Assembly (NCBI GenBank): GCA_001789045.1
Contig: MFYG01000020.1
Coordinates: 1-48,348, forward strand
Direction: 5' to 3'
Origin: Candidatus Peribacteria bacterium RIFCSPLOWO2_12_FULL_55_15
Lineage (GTDB): Bacteria; Patescibacteriota; Gracilibacteria; Peribacterales; Peribacteraceae
Length of the DNA stretch: 48,348 bases
A program made the position numbers and the translations under genes. The notes below the pieces were generated by a model. That model did not search any database and was not told the DNA's origin. It saw only the letters and a program-made list of their open reading frames with translations. This document shows positions 24,727-33,026 of the stretch, one piece after another (position 1 is the first letter of the stretch; each line of letters begins with the position of its first letter).

Positions 24727-25803
24727 ATGCATTCTACTGAACCCATGCGCAGGTCGTACGATCGGCTCCTCCCGTACGCCTTCCGGCGGTTTTCTCTCCT
24801 GAGCGCACGGAGAACATTGGTTCCAACGATTTTGTACTATGGACTGTCTCGATTGCCCCTCACTCACAGGGAGAGGGAATATATTCTTCCTCCTTCGTAC
24901 AAACCTGCACTATTTACCATGAACATCCTCCCCCCCATGGCGACCGTCTGGTACCACTTCGTGCGGAAGAATCTCGGAGATTCGGTCGACGCCGTCATCT
25001 TTGATTGTTCGGGCAGGCTCAACCCCGAGAATTTTCCCGGAGCGCGCGTCCAAAAATTCCTCAACTTCTATGCAGCGACAAAATCAGATGAATTCCTCTA
25101 CCACATCGCAAAGAATCGCCGCATTGGTTGGCTCTGCGACGATGATATGTTCCCCATGAGTCCGACGATGCTCACCATTCTGGAACGAGAGTTCGCCGTC
25201 CCGAATACCGCCTCTGTGAGCTTTCGCCCACGCGACTGGTGGCACTTCGTCATCGATGGAAAAACTCATGAGGTGAGCAGCAGTTACTGTACGGCCATCA
25301 ATCGCGAGATATTCGTCGAGAAAGAACATCTTTCCCTTCAGCCTGCAGACGGGAATACGCACCCATCGCACATCGGGAAACATCTGCGGCGCTACGATAC
25401 GTTCGACAAGGCGAATGAGATCCTCCTACAAAGGGGATACCGATGTTCCGTCGTACCGAAAGAAGAGCGTGACGCCTCCCTCACCGGATTCAGCGGCATG
25501 AGCGGGGCGGTGATCCTTCTCTCGTACTTCCGCACTCCCGAAGAAACGCTGGATTACTATCGATCTGCACCCCTAGAGCGATGGAGTGGGAATGTTCTCT
25601 TTGGAACCCTCTCTTCACTCCTTGCCATCTGTACGATCCAAGAGCTCTACACGCGCCTTACAGGGAAGGCCTACGCCCTCCCTTCTCTTCCAAAACGAGC
25701 GGAACTCGAGCGTATCCGTGAAAATCATCGGACACAGCTACGCCCTGACCAATCCGTCACGTGGTTCGATACCGTTGCCGACCGACTCCATGCATCTCTA
25801 TGA
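24727..25803 (+). CDS. Uncharacterised GT-A-like protein with a DDD motif
   Basis: 358 residues, not confidently assigned. Features seen are VDAVIFDCSGR, an acidic LCDDDMFPMSP placed like the DXD metal site of GT-A glycosyltransferases, then SVSFRPRDWWHF, TAINREIF and SGMSGAVILLSYFRTPEE. No TM segments. Residues about 43-52 (LPLTHREREY) derive from a truncated palindromic repeat. It heads an operon with the SDR and GMC genes (the stop overlaps the next ATG as ATGA). A glycosyltransferase or glycosidase-like role in the glycan region is the best guess. Confidence 0.7.
   Translation: MHSTEPMRRSYDRLLPYAFRRFSLLSARRTLVPTILYYGLSRLPLTHREREYILPPSYKPALFTMNILPPMATVWYHFVRKNLGDSVDAVIFDCSGRLNPENFPGARVQKFLNFYAATKSDEFLYHIAKNRRIGWLCDDDMFPMSPTMLTILEREFAVPNTASVSFRPRDWWHFVIDGKTHEVSSSYCTAINREIFVEKEHLSLQPADGNTHPSHIGKHLRRYDTFDKANEILLQRGYRCSVVPKEERDASLTGFSGMSGAVILLSYFRTPEETLDYYRSAPLERWSGNVLFGTLSSLLAICTIQELYTRLTGKAYALPSLPKRAELERIRENHRTQLRPDQSVTWFDTVADRLHASL
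24854..24880. repeat. Truncated palindromic repeat, copy 7
   Basis: GCCCCTCACTCACAGGGAGAGGGAA retains the CCCTCAC and AGGGAGAGGG halves. It is read in frame within the gene at 24727. Confidence 0.6.
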
Positions 25804-27122
25804 GAGGAACCATCCTCCTTACCGGCGCAACCGGGTTCATCGGCCAGGCGGTTGTCCCCCGCTTCCTCCATGCAGGCTTCCGCGTCCGCGGGCTCCTTCG
25901 GCCGGATAGCATGTGGCCCTTTGTGGAGCATCCAAACCTCGAACGGGTCGTCGGCGACGTGCGGGATTCGGCATCGTTGGAGCGGGCATGCGAGGGAATG
26001 GACGGCGTCTGCCATCTGGCCGCGGCGAAGGCGGATGAAGCGTGCAGCGCGCAGACGAACGTCGATGGAGCAAGACACCTGCGCTTTGCGGCGGAGAAAA
26101 GCGGGATGGCATTCATCATCAACATCAGCACACAATCCGCCAAGCTGGTTCGGCGCGGCGTCTATGCCAGAACGAAAGCCGAAGCCGACGCCATCCTTTC
26201 TTCGGCGTCTGTCCCCGTTACCACGCTCTATCCAAGTCTCGTGTGCGGTGGAAAAGGGAGCGGCGCCTTCGAAACACTCTGGCGCATCAGCGGGCTGCCG
26301 GTCGTTCCGGTCTTCGGTGGCGGGAACGCCGTGTACTACCCCATCCACAGAAACGATCTCGCGGAGCTCATTGTCCGCGCCGCGCACGCGCGGGAAATGT
26401 TTGGAAGGAGCTACGATGCCGGCGGCCCGGAGGCAATCACGCTCATACAGCTGATACGACTGCTCGCTTCTCACAGAGGCAGATCTCCCGCTTTTCTTCC
26501 GATACCGCTCCCCATCGGTCTTCTTGCGGCGCGCCTTCTCTCCTTCCTCCCGCGTCCGCCGTTCACCGCAAGCAACGTCCTCGGCGGCGCCGAGAGCGTC
26601 ACGCTGGACTCCTCGCCGCTTTATCGCGCTGCCGCATTCACTCCGCGCCCTATTTCACGCATCCTCACCGAAGAAACGGCGCTTCTTAAAATGCCTGCGG
26701 ACAGCGATCCCGTCGCCGATGAACTCGCAATCCTTTCCCGCTACATCCTGTCCATGGAATGCCAGCGATGGAAACCGGGTCCGGTGGAAGCCGCATGGTA
26801 TGCGCAGGCACTCCGCGGCCACACCACCATCGCGACGCACAGTCTCGGCATCGTGCGGCGCTGGCCGTTCCTTTTGGGAGGACTGGACGCCATCACCAAA
26901 CGCTTCCGCGACGGCCCGCTGCAGAAAAAATTACTGATCGTTGCGACCATCGTGGAATGTCATCCTGTTTCAGCGGCATGGCTCCTCCCTCAAGATCACT
27001 CCCGCATCTCCATCATCCTCCTCGCCCTCCTCGCCTGCGCGCGCATGGGCGGAAAAATGCTTCTCGGCGCTTTTTTTCTGCCGTTCCCCGGTTTCGTCCG
27101 CCGTCATGTCTCACATGTATGA
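25800..27122 (+). CDS. NAD-dependent epimerase/dehydratase (extended SDR) with C-terminal extension
   Basis: 440 residues. The Rossmann start TILLTGATGFIGQAVV gives the G-x-x-G-x-x-G motif. The extended SDR domain continues with VVGDVRDSASL, and the active site has Ser in IINISTQSAK and YARTKAEAD (Y-x-x-x-K). A 120-residue C-terminal extension (from about 320) carries a hydrophobic stretch SIILLALLACARMGGKMLLGAF and is not recognised. Translationally coupled to both neighbours (ATGA upstream, 17-nt overlap downstream). Probably acts on the same substrate as the following GMC oxidoreductase. Confidence 0.85.
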   Translation: MRGTILLTGATGFIGQAVVPRFLHAGFRVRGLLRPDSMWPFVEHPNLERVVGDVRDSASLERACEGMDGVCHLAAAKADEACSAQTNVDGARHLRFAAEKSGMAFIINISTQSAKLVRRGVYARTKAEADAILSSASVPVTTLYPSLVCGGKGSGAFETLWRISGLPVVPVFGGGNAVYYPIHRNDLAELIVRAAHAREMFGRSYDAGGPEAITLIQLIRLLASHRGRSPAFLPIPLPIGLLAARLLSFLPRPPFTASNVLGGAESVTLDSSPLYRAAAFTPRPISRILTEETALLKMPADSDPVADELAILSRYILSMECQRWKPGPVEAAWYAQALRGHTTIATHSLGIVRRWPFLLGGLDAITKRFRDGPLQKKLLIVATIVECHPVSAAWLLPQDHSRISIILLALLACARMGGKMLLGAFFLPFPGFVRRHVSHV

Positions 27123-28707
27123 CGCCATCGTTATCGGCAGCGGTGCCGCGGGCGTCCATGTCGCACTCCCCTTGGTGGAAGCCGGACTCCGCGTCCTCAT
27201 GCTGGACGGCGGCGTCCCCGCCCCTCCCATTCTCCGGAAACCGCCGGGCGGCGGCTTCGCGGAGTTCCGCAAGCGGTCCTACGAGCAAATCCGATGGTTC
27301 GTCGGCGAAGACCTCTCGCTGCTGTGCTCCAATATGGAACTCAGCGGCATGGTCGGCGGCAACAGGGGCTTCGTCTCTCGACACACAAAAGAGCTCCTCC
27401 CGCTCAGCGTAGAGCGCGAAGACATCCTCCAGACCCTCGCGGAGGGGGGCCTCGCAAGCGCATGGGGCGGCGCCTGCACATACTTCGACGACGCCACGCT
27501 CCGCATGCTCGGCCTGCCGCCGCAGGAAATGCGCCGCGCCTACGAGGAAGTGACGCGCGTCGTCGGCGTCTCCGGACCGCAGACGTTTCCTTCCGTCCAG
27601 CCGCCGCCGCGCCCCAATCACCACGCACGCGCGCTCCTCGCCGCAGCCGCGCATCGCGCGAAGCGCCTCGCGCTCCTCCATGCCACGATCCGGCAGCCGC
27701 ATACGGCGGCGTTGACGGAAACGCTGGGAGCACGGTGCGCCTGCACGTACAACGACCTCGAATATTATTCCGACGCGGACCAATCCCTGTATCGCGCATA
27801 CTTCACACTCGAAATGCTGCGACAGCATGCGTGCTTTACCTATCGCCCATCCGTGCGGGTCGAGCGCATCGAGGAGAGAGACGGCGCAGCCCACGCGCAT
27901 GGTCATCTCTTCTCCGACGGGCGCGCGACGACCGCGATCCACGAGCAGGGGAGAACGGCGATCATCGCCGCCGGCGCCGTGGGGACGGGGCGGATCCTGC
28001 TCACAAGTCTCCGCCTCCATGAAACACCCATCCCGCTAGTGAGCATGCCGCACGTGTTCACCGCCTGCCTCCATCCGCGGACATTGGGACACGCAGGGGA
28101 CGACCGGCGCTCGAGCCTCTGCCAGGTGCTTGCGACCATTCCCCGGGGAACGGATCACAGCGGAATCTGCGCCCAGCTCTACAGCTACCGCTCCTTCCTT
28201 CTCTGTCGCCTCCTCCCGCTGCTGCCTTTCCCCATCCCGGAAAGCCTGCAGATTCTGCGCCTGCTCACCCCGTCACTCCTCGTCGCCGGCATCCGCTTCG
28301 AATCCGCGTCAGCGAATGGCACGCTCGCCCTTGGGAAAGACGGCGCGCTCTCGGTGCATATTCCCGAGAGCACGAAGAGCAACGCGCGATGCCGAAAAGC
28401 ACTCCGGAATATGAAGCGCGTTCTGCGCGTCATCGGCCTCATGCCGTTCCGCACCAAATACATGCCCGAAGGATCGGCATACCACTACTCCGGCACCGTC
28501 CCCATCACGACGGACGGCGCGGCATTTCTGAGCGCGGACGACAACGGACGCGTGCGCCAGTTCCACCGTACCTACGTCGCCGACGCCTCCCTCTTTCCCA
28601 TGTTGCCGGCCGAACCGCACACGTTGACCATCATGGCAAACGCCCGGCGGATTGGACAAAAACTCAGTGTTCGCTTGCGGAATACTTCGTGCACTCCGCC
28701 GCCGTAA
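27106..28707 (+). CDS. GMC-family FAD-dependent oxidoreductase
   Basis: 533 residues. The FAD-binding N-terminus is YDAIVIGSGAAGVHVALPL with an acidic residue (MLDGG). GLASAWGGACTYF and AAGAVGTGRILLTS match the GMC FAD and substrate segments, and the C-terminal domain has SAYHYSGTVP (a His in the active-site position), YVADASLFPMLPAEPHTLTIMANARRIG. It oxidises an alcohol or sugar hydroxyl; the substrate is unknown. Starts ATG 27106 or 27115, overlapping the SDR gene, so the two enzymes are made together. The 3' end overlaps the convergent gene by 44 nt. Confidence 0.88.
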   Translation: MSHMYDAIVIGSGAAGVHVALPLVEAGLRVLMLDGGVPAPPILRKPPGGGFAEFRKRSYEQIRWFVGEDLSLLCSNMELSGMVGGNRGFVSRHTKELLPLSVEREDILQTLAEGGLASAWGGACTYFDDATLRMLGLPPQEMRRAYEEVTRVVGVSGPQTFPSVQPPPRPNHHARALLAAAAHRAKRLALLHATIRQPHTAALTETLGARCACTYNDLEYYSDADQSLYRAYFTLEMLRQHACFTYRPSVRVERIEERDGAAHAHGHLFSDGRATTAIHEQGRTAIIAAGAVGTGRILLTSLRLHETPIPLVSMPHVFTACLHPRTLGHAGDDRRSSLCQVLATIPRGTDHSGICAQLYSYRSFLLCRLLPLLPFPIPESLQILRLLTPSLLVAGIRFESASANGTLALGKDGALSVHIPESTKSNARCRKALRNMKRVLRVIGLMPFRTKYMPEGSAYHYSGTVPITTDGAAFLSADDNGRVRQFHRTYVADASLFPMLPAEPHTLTIMANARRIGQKLSVRLRNTSCTPPP

Positions 28708-30751
28708 GCGCGTACACAGAGAACTGCGGATGATTTCGGGTAATGTACTCGGGAACTCGCAGCATCGAATCTCGATCGGGAGCCAGAATAACATAGGCGG
28801 GACGCTCACAGGAGAGACGGGTCCGCACTGCGATATCCGACCGCAACCGATGAAAATTCTCCAATACGGGGATATCCCCGATAAATCTTTCCGAAAGCTC
28901 GGCATCGACGGGAGCTGCACCCCCTATCCAATCAACCGCTTCCTGAAAACTCTCAAACCCCTCCTGCGTCCATCCAAAGTCTTTCGGGAGCAGCGGAATG
29001 TCGAAACGATCGATCGCTGCGTGACACTGGGGCAGACTGTAGAAACAAACAAAACTCGCCTGCACGGAGAGTGCGACCATAAGGAAGGGAAATAGGAGCC
29101 ACCGTGGCCACTTCTGCCATGCATCTTGCATTCCGAGGGCAGCGAAGAAGAGGAGCAACGGGATGGTGACGACCATGAATCGCACCGTGACCGCGTGGTA
29201 GATCAAAGCAAGGAGCATTGATCCAGGTATCGCAATGCTTACCAGAAGATGGCGCCGTCCATGGCGCACCAGTCCCCACACGGCTGGAATTGCGAGCAAC
29301 ATGATGCTGTGCACGGGGTTCAGGTAGTAGAGGATGTTGTGCCAGACGTATCCAAGCATGTCGCCCTCGCGGCTGAACTCATTCATAAGATGACCGTCAC
29401 GCAGAGAACCGAAGAGGAGGGCATTCCGCATCGGCCAGAGCGAGAAGAGTCCGATGGCAATCAAAAATTGGAGCCAGAAATACGCACTGCGGAGATCCTT
29501 GCGCCTCACGAGCAGTGCATGGAGACCGATAATGGGAATGAGCGTGAGACCGGGATACCGACTGAGACTCGCAAGCCCTATGAAGAGTCCGGAGAGGAGA
29601 TAGAGGCGTGGATGCGCCTGCGCCCTGAGGTAGCTGATGAGCGCAGCGAAGAAGAGGACGGCAAAGAAGGTGTCCGCATTGCCAAGAGAAAGAAGCCAGA
29701 TTGTTGGAAAAGAGAGAAGAAGGAGCGACAGCGTGAGGACCGGCGTCACGCGGTCGGATGGGCAAAGCAACCGCGCGAAAGCGAACACAAGACCGTACAG
29801 GGCAATCCCGTACAGGAGAGAGGCCACCTTGAGTCCGTAATTGAAGCCGAAAAGGAGAATGGACCAGTACGACGCGATGGGAAAAAGCGGCAAGTGGTAC
29901 CGGTGCGGTACCCCTTGAAACTGGTAGGACCACGTCGTCCAGAAGTTCTGAGAGAGATGAGCGTACTCCATAGAATCGCTGACGATGGGATACCGCAAGT
30001 TCGGCAGCCACAGGAGGAAGAGCGCGACGGATATGCCAAGGAGGAGCAAAACATCATGTCTCGGCCAACATCGCATGACGGTGAGGAGCAAGATTGACCG
30101 CATCCAGTCGCTGTATCCGATCTTCTTGCCCTCGGCGGCGGTGCGCGGGGCGTACGAAATAGGGAGCTCGAGAATATGGTGACCGTGACGTCGGAGGAAG
30201 ACCGTCATCTCACAATCGAAACGAAAATCGTTGTGACGAAACGGGAAAGATTGCGCGAGGTCTGTCCGAACGAGTTTGTAGCAGGTGTTCTGGTCTGTGA
30301 GACGGGTCCCGTATAGGAGATTCACGTAGGAGGTGAGGAGAACCCCACCGATGTAATACTTGACGTGTGCGACCGGTGGCCGCCCCCGGAGACGCCGAGA
30401 GCCGTACACTGCCGGAAGCGCGTCCGTCTCGGCCTTCTCGAGAAGTGTGAGAATCTCTTTTGGGTCATACTCAAGATCGGCGTCCTGAACGATGACATAT
30501 TTCCCCGTCGCATTAGCAAATCCAAGACGTACGGCAGATCCCTTCCCCTCATTTGGTTTCGTGAGGACGAGATCGCTGCCCTTTCTCGCTCGCGCGCGCG
30601 CAACAGCGAGAGAGGCGTCCGTCGACCCGTCGTCCACGAGAACAAGCTCTGCGAATGGACAGGCGTGATGGACACGGTCCATGAGAATACCGAGTGTCCG
30701 CTCCTCATTGAAGAACGGAATGACAATGCTCAAACGATACTGCGGTTGCAC
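28664..30751 (-). CDS. GT2 polyprenol-phosphate glycosyltransferase fused to a GT39-like membrane domain
   Basis: 695 residues. Residues about 1-230 form a DPM1/GT2 enzyme: RLSIVIPFFNEERTLG, VLVDDGSTDASL, VIVQDADLEYDPKE, YGSRRL and TDQNTCYKLVR. Residues about 240-600 hold about 10-11 TM segments, with an acidic loop LRYPIVSDSMEYAHLSQNFW after the first helix like GT39 catalytic loops. The fusion would make a lipid-linked sugar and use it. A soluble tail follows. GTG 30751 is chosen: TAGGCT lies exactly 7 nt upstream and translation begins just before the conserved RLSIVIP. TTG 30772 is less likely. Overlaps the GMC gene tail to tail by 44 nt. Confidence 0.88.
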   Translation of the reverse strand: MQPQYRLSIVIPFFNEERTLGILMDRVHHACPFAELVLVDDGSTDASLAVARARARKGSDLVLTKPNEGKGSAVRLGFANATGKYVIVQDADLEYDPKEILTLLEKAETDALPAVYGSRRLRGRPPVAHVKYYIGGVLLTSYVNLLYGTRLTDQNTCYKLVRTDLAQSFPFRHNDFRFDCEMTVFLRRHGHHILELPISYAPRTAAEGKKIGYSDWMRSILLLTVMRCWPRHDVLLLLGISVALFLLWLPNLRYPIVSDSMEYAHLSQNFWTTWSYQFQGVPHRYHLPLFPIASYWSILLFGFNYGLKVASLLYGIALYGLVFAFARLLCPSDRVTPVLTLSLLLLSFPTIWLLSLGNADTFFAVLFFAALISYLRAQAHPRLYLLSGLFIGLASLSRYPGLTLIPIIGLHALLVRRKDLRSAYFWLQFLIAIGLFSLWPMRNALLFGSLRDGHLMNEFSREGDMLGYVWHNILYYLNPVHSIMLLAIPAVWGLVRHGRRHLLVSIAIPGSMLLALIYHAVTVRFMVVTIPLLLFFAALGMQDAWQKWPRWLLFPFLMVALSVQASFVCFYSLPQCHAAIDRFDIPLLPKDFGWTQEGFESFQEAVDWIGGAAPVDAELSERFIGDIPVLENFHRLRSDIAVRTRLSCERPAYVILAPDRDSMLRVPEYITRNHPQFSVYALTAAECTKYSASEH

Positions 30752-30764
30752 AAATGGCAGCCTA
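30752..30764 (-). promoter_or_regulatory. Predicted -10 element for GT2-GT39 fusion gene
   Basis: Minus-strand TAGGCT (30764-30759), then 7 nt and GTG 30751. Lies in the short gap after the GT4 stop at 30782. Confidence 0.4.
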
Positions 30765-30781
30765 CAAGGCAAGCATTATGC

Positions 30782-31798
30782 TCACAACGGAGACATTTCC
30801 TTACAGAGACGCCCGATGAGTCGGGAAAGACTGTGGTGCTCCGTCACCGTATGACGAAGTGTCTGCCGCAGATTATCCTGCTCATGTTTTGGAAGGGAAC
30901 AGAACCACTGAACTACTCCTGCCATCTGTTCAGGAGATGTGCGCAAGGTTTCCGGAAGAACGGACTGGACAACGTCTGAACAAGAAACCACGGCACAGCC
31001 ACACGCCATTGCTTCGAGAACTGCCTTATCGAGCGCCGTCTCGCTCGCATGGAGGAAGAGCGTCGCACGTTGGAGAATGGATGGAAGCGCGGCATTTGCC
31101 ACCGTACGGATCACAACGCGATTCTGGAGATGAAGACGGCGGATGAGATCATGAAGTCCCGTATTTATGCTACGGTCTTCTACGGTGACAGGCACACCGA
31201 CAATGACGAGGTGGTATGGCTCCTCGAGCGCAGCGAGCGCATTCAGAATGATTGAAAAGCGTTTTGCAGCAGTGATACGACCGACGGTGACGAGGAACAT
31301 TGCATCACGTGGCACCTCTCCGGGAACGAACCGATCAATATCGATGCCATGACCAACGATGACGCTTTTCCATGTCCACACAGGCATGCCGCGTGTTGAC
31401 GCACTGAACACTTTTCGCACACAGAGTGATGCAATGCGGAGTGGCCACCGTCCCCCCCGAGCCTCGTACCAGAGGTAGATTGGTTTTCGGAGAACAAACC
31501 AAAGCTTCCATCCGAGAACAACCCATATCGGCGTCATGTGAACAAGTACAGCATCGTACGCATGTCTGTGATGAACGATGAGAAGCCAGAAACGAATTAC
31601 TTGGAGAAAACGCGGCCATCTCTTCTCTTTCCTGAGCGACAAGACATGAACGTTCGATGGGAGTTCATACCTGCCAACATACTGCCCGATCACCGTCACC
31701 TTTTCGCAGCGCTTCGAAAATTCCTCGATCCATCGATGGAAGAACCCGAGGATCGGGTGATCGCAATCGACGATCTGAGTGATAATAAGAAGTTTCAT
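30782..31798 (-). CDS. GT4-type glycosyltransferase
   Basis: 338 residues. MKLLIITQIVDCDHPILGFFHRW at the start is cut here as MKLLIITQIV and DHPILGFFHRW; GT-B acceptor features follow. The donor domain has MFLVTVGRITAAKRFSIIL, YHLVIVGVPV, VIRTVANAALPSIL and FLHASETALDKAVLEAMACG, with E-x7-E-like placement. ATG 31798 is chosen because it starts the conserved domain; GGGGGAGGG from a palindromic repeat lies 7 nt upstream and could serve as the ribosome-binding site. It follows the GT4 gene that ends within the same repeat. Confidence 0.88.
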   Translation of the reverse strand: MKLLIITQIVDCDHPILGFFHRWIEEFSKRCEKVTVIGQYVGRYELPSNVHVLSLRKEKRWPRFLQVIRFWLLIVHHRHAYDAVLVHMTPIWVVLGWKLWFVLRKPIYLWYEARGGRWPLRIASLCVRKVFSASTRGMPVWTWKSVIVGHGIDIDRFVPGEVPRDAMFLVTVGRITAAKRFSIILNALAALEEPYHLVIVGVPVTVEDRSINTGLHDLIRRLHLQNRVVIRTVANAALPSILQRATLFLHASETALDKAVLEAMACGCAVVSCSDVVQSVLPETLRTSPEQMAGVVQWFCSLPKHEQDNLRQTLRHTVTEHHSLSRLIGRLCKEMSPL

Positions 31799-31803
31799 AG
31801 ATT

Positions 31804-31842
31804 TTCCCTCCCCCGGCGGGGGAGGGTTAGGGAGAGGGGATA
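31804..31842. repeat. Palindromic repeat, copy 8
   Basis: CCCTCCCCCGGCGGGGGAGGG stem, then TTAGGGAGAGGGGAT. On the minus strand it contains the stop of the GT4 gene at 31827 and the purine run upstream of ATG 31798. Confidence 0.8.
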
Positions 31843-33026
31843 CGATAACTGAAAGATTGGAGAAACTCTGCGTATTCCATGATGAGTTTTTTACGTTCAA
31901 ATTTCTGGATAACGGCACGTGCGTTGTTGCCGAGGCGCGTCCGGAGGACATCGTCAGCAAGAAGTACGCGAATTTTCTCCGCAATGTCCTCTGGCGTCCC
32001 CGTCGTAATCAGGCCATTTTCACGGTCACGGATGACATCGGGAACGACGCCGACATTCGTCGCGATAACCGGGAGTCCGAGTGCCATGGCCTCGAGGAGA
32101 ACGCGTGGCCCCCCCTCGCTTTTGGAGCACATGACAAAGATCTTCACTGATTGTATGGCCCGGTAAACGTCGCGTGGAACGGGGAGCCAGCCAGCAAACG
32201 TGACGTGAGTTTTCAGGTTATAGCTTTCAGCTTTTAGGTATTGAAGGAGAGGGCCGTCGCCGATGACCAGGAGCCGTAGCGACTGTGTCATCCCGAGCGT
32301 AGTCGATGGATATACCGTCGCAATGGCCTCCATGAGATTCTCGATCCCTTTATTCACCACAAGCCGTCCGCAAAAAACGACGTCGTACTTCTTCTGAATG
32401 GAAGGATCCGGATTCAGGAGTTCGTGATCAAGATAGAAGGACGGCACAACATGGATACGCTCCTGCTGCACCCCCCACCGGGCAAGCAGATCTCGCGTCC
32501 CGGCGTTCACGACCCGAAACGCTGAAGCTTTTCGCCCAATCGTACGAAGATAGAGTGGATACATCCTCCTCCCGACCCACTCTCGAAAATCCGCGGCAAC
32601 TGGATAGCCGACGACATGGTGGATTTCCGCAATCCATGGCATGTCCTCCGCGCGGTGGAGCAGCCACGCGCCAAGGCCATTGTAGAACGGCGGGTAGTCA
32701 TGGACTGTCATGACATTGTATTGACGTTGTCTACACAATTCTTTTCCCTTCCGCAGAATCCAGAGCGGCTGGTACCAGAGACCACTGGGGGAGTGGTGGA
32801 GGAAGACATTATGGAAAATAGTGTCACCCTGAGCGGAGACGAAGGACGACACTATTGGTTGATGTGATGGTTCGTCTCCGCTCACCATGACACATCTACC
32901 ACTCGCCCTAGGACAAATCACATCAATCCTCTCCCAATGTTTTCGCAGTTCCTCGAGTGTCACATAGAACGCCCCCAGCTTCCCGGAAGCAAGCGACCTG
33001 TCGCCGGAAATCATCAGAAGATTCAT
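31827..33026 (-). CDS. GT4-type glycosyltransferase with two repeat insertions
   Basis: 399 residues of GT-B fold: MNLLMISGDRSLASGKLGAFY at the start (cut MNLLMISGDRSLASGK), NVMTVHDYPPFYN, VFCGRLVVNKGIENLMEAIA, LLVIGDGPLLQYLKAE and VMCSKSEGGPRVLLEAMALGLPVIATNVGV (E-x7-E). Residues about 45-69 (VMVSGDEPSHQP and SSFVSAQGD) come from an inverted pair of CTGAGCGGAGACGAA elements, and about 240-248 (YPSTTLGMT) from a related GCTCGGGATGAC element. Both inserts are in frame. The ATG overlaps the upstream gene stop (ATGA). The last residues are encoded by palindromic repeat copy 8. Confidence 0.88.
   Translation of the reverse strand: MNLLMISGDRSLASGKLGAFYVTLEELRKHWERIDVICPRASGRCVMVSGDEPSHQPIVSSFVSAQGDTIFHNVFLHHSPSGLWYQPLWILRKGKELCRQRQYNVMTVHDYPPFYNGLGAWLLHRAEDMPWIAEIHHVVGYPVAADFREWVGRRMYPLYLRTIGRKASAFRVVNAGTRDLLARWGVQQERIHVVPSFYLDHELLNPDPSIQKKYDVVFCGRLVVNKGIENLMEAIATVYPSTTLGMTQSLRLLVIGDGPLLQYLKAESYNLKTHVTFAGWLPVPRDVYRAIQSVKIFVMCSKSEGGPRVLLEAMALGLPVIATNVGVVPDVIRDRENGLITTGTPEDIAEKIRVLLADDVLRTRLGNNARAVIQKFERKKLIMEYAEFLQSFSYRIPSP
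32285..32310. repeat. TCGAC-type dispersed element inside GT4 gene
   Basis: GTGTCATCCCGAGCGTAGTCG then ATGGA; its complement reads TCCATCGACTACGCTCGGG. Same family as the elements at 32821 and 35708. In-frame. Confidence 0.7.
32821..32895. repeat. Inverted pair of TCGTC/GCTCAGGG-type elements inside GT4 gene
   Basis: TGTCACCCTGAGCGGAGACG (then AA, to 32843) is matched by its near-complement at 32871-32892, differing at three positions. The 75-nt insertion is a potential stem-loop that stays open in the gene's frame. Confidence 0.75.

Noticed and set aside
23055-25803. The two divergent genes as one frameshifted locus
   Set aside because: They lie on opposite strands with a symmetric promoter; both are full open frames.
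27013-28020. 335-codon minus-strand frame across the GMC gene
   Set aside because: Shadow of a GC-rich coding gene; no motif or promoter.
29249-30097. 282-codon plus-strand frame across the GT2-GT39 gene
   Set aside because: Composition is Glu/Arg-rich from mirrored hydrophobic codons; antisense shadow.
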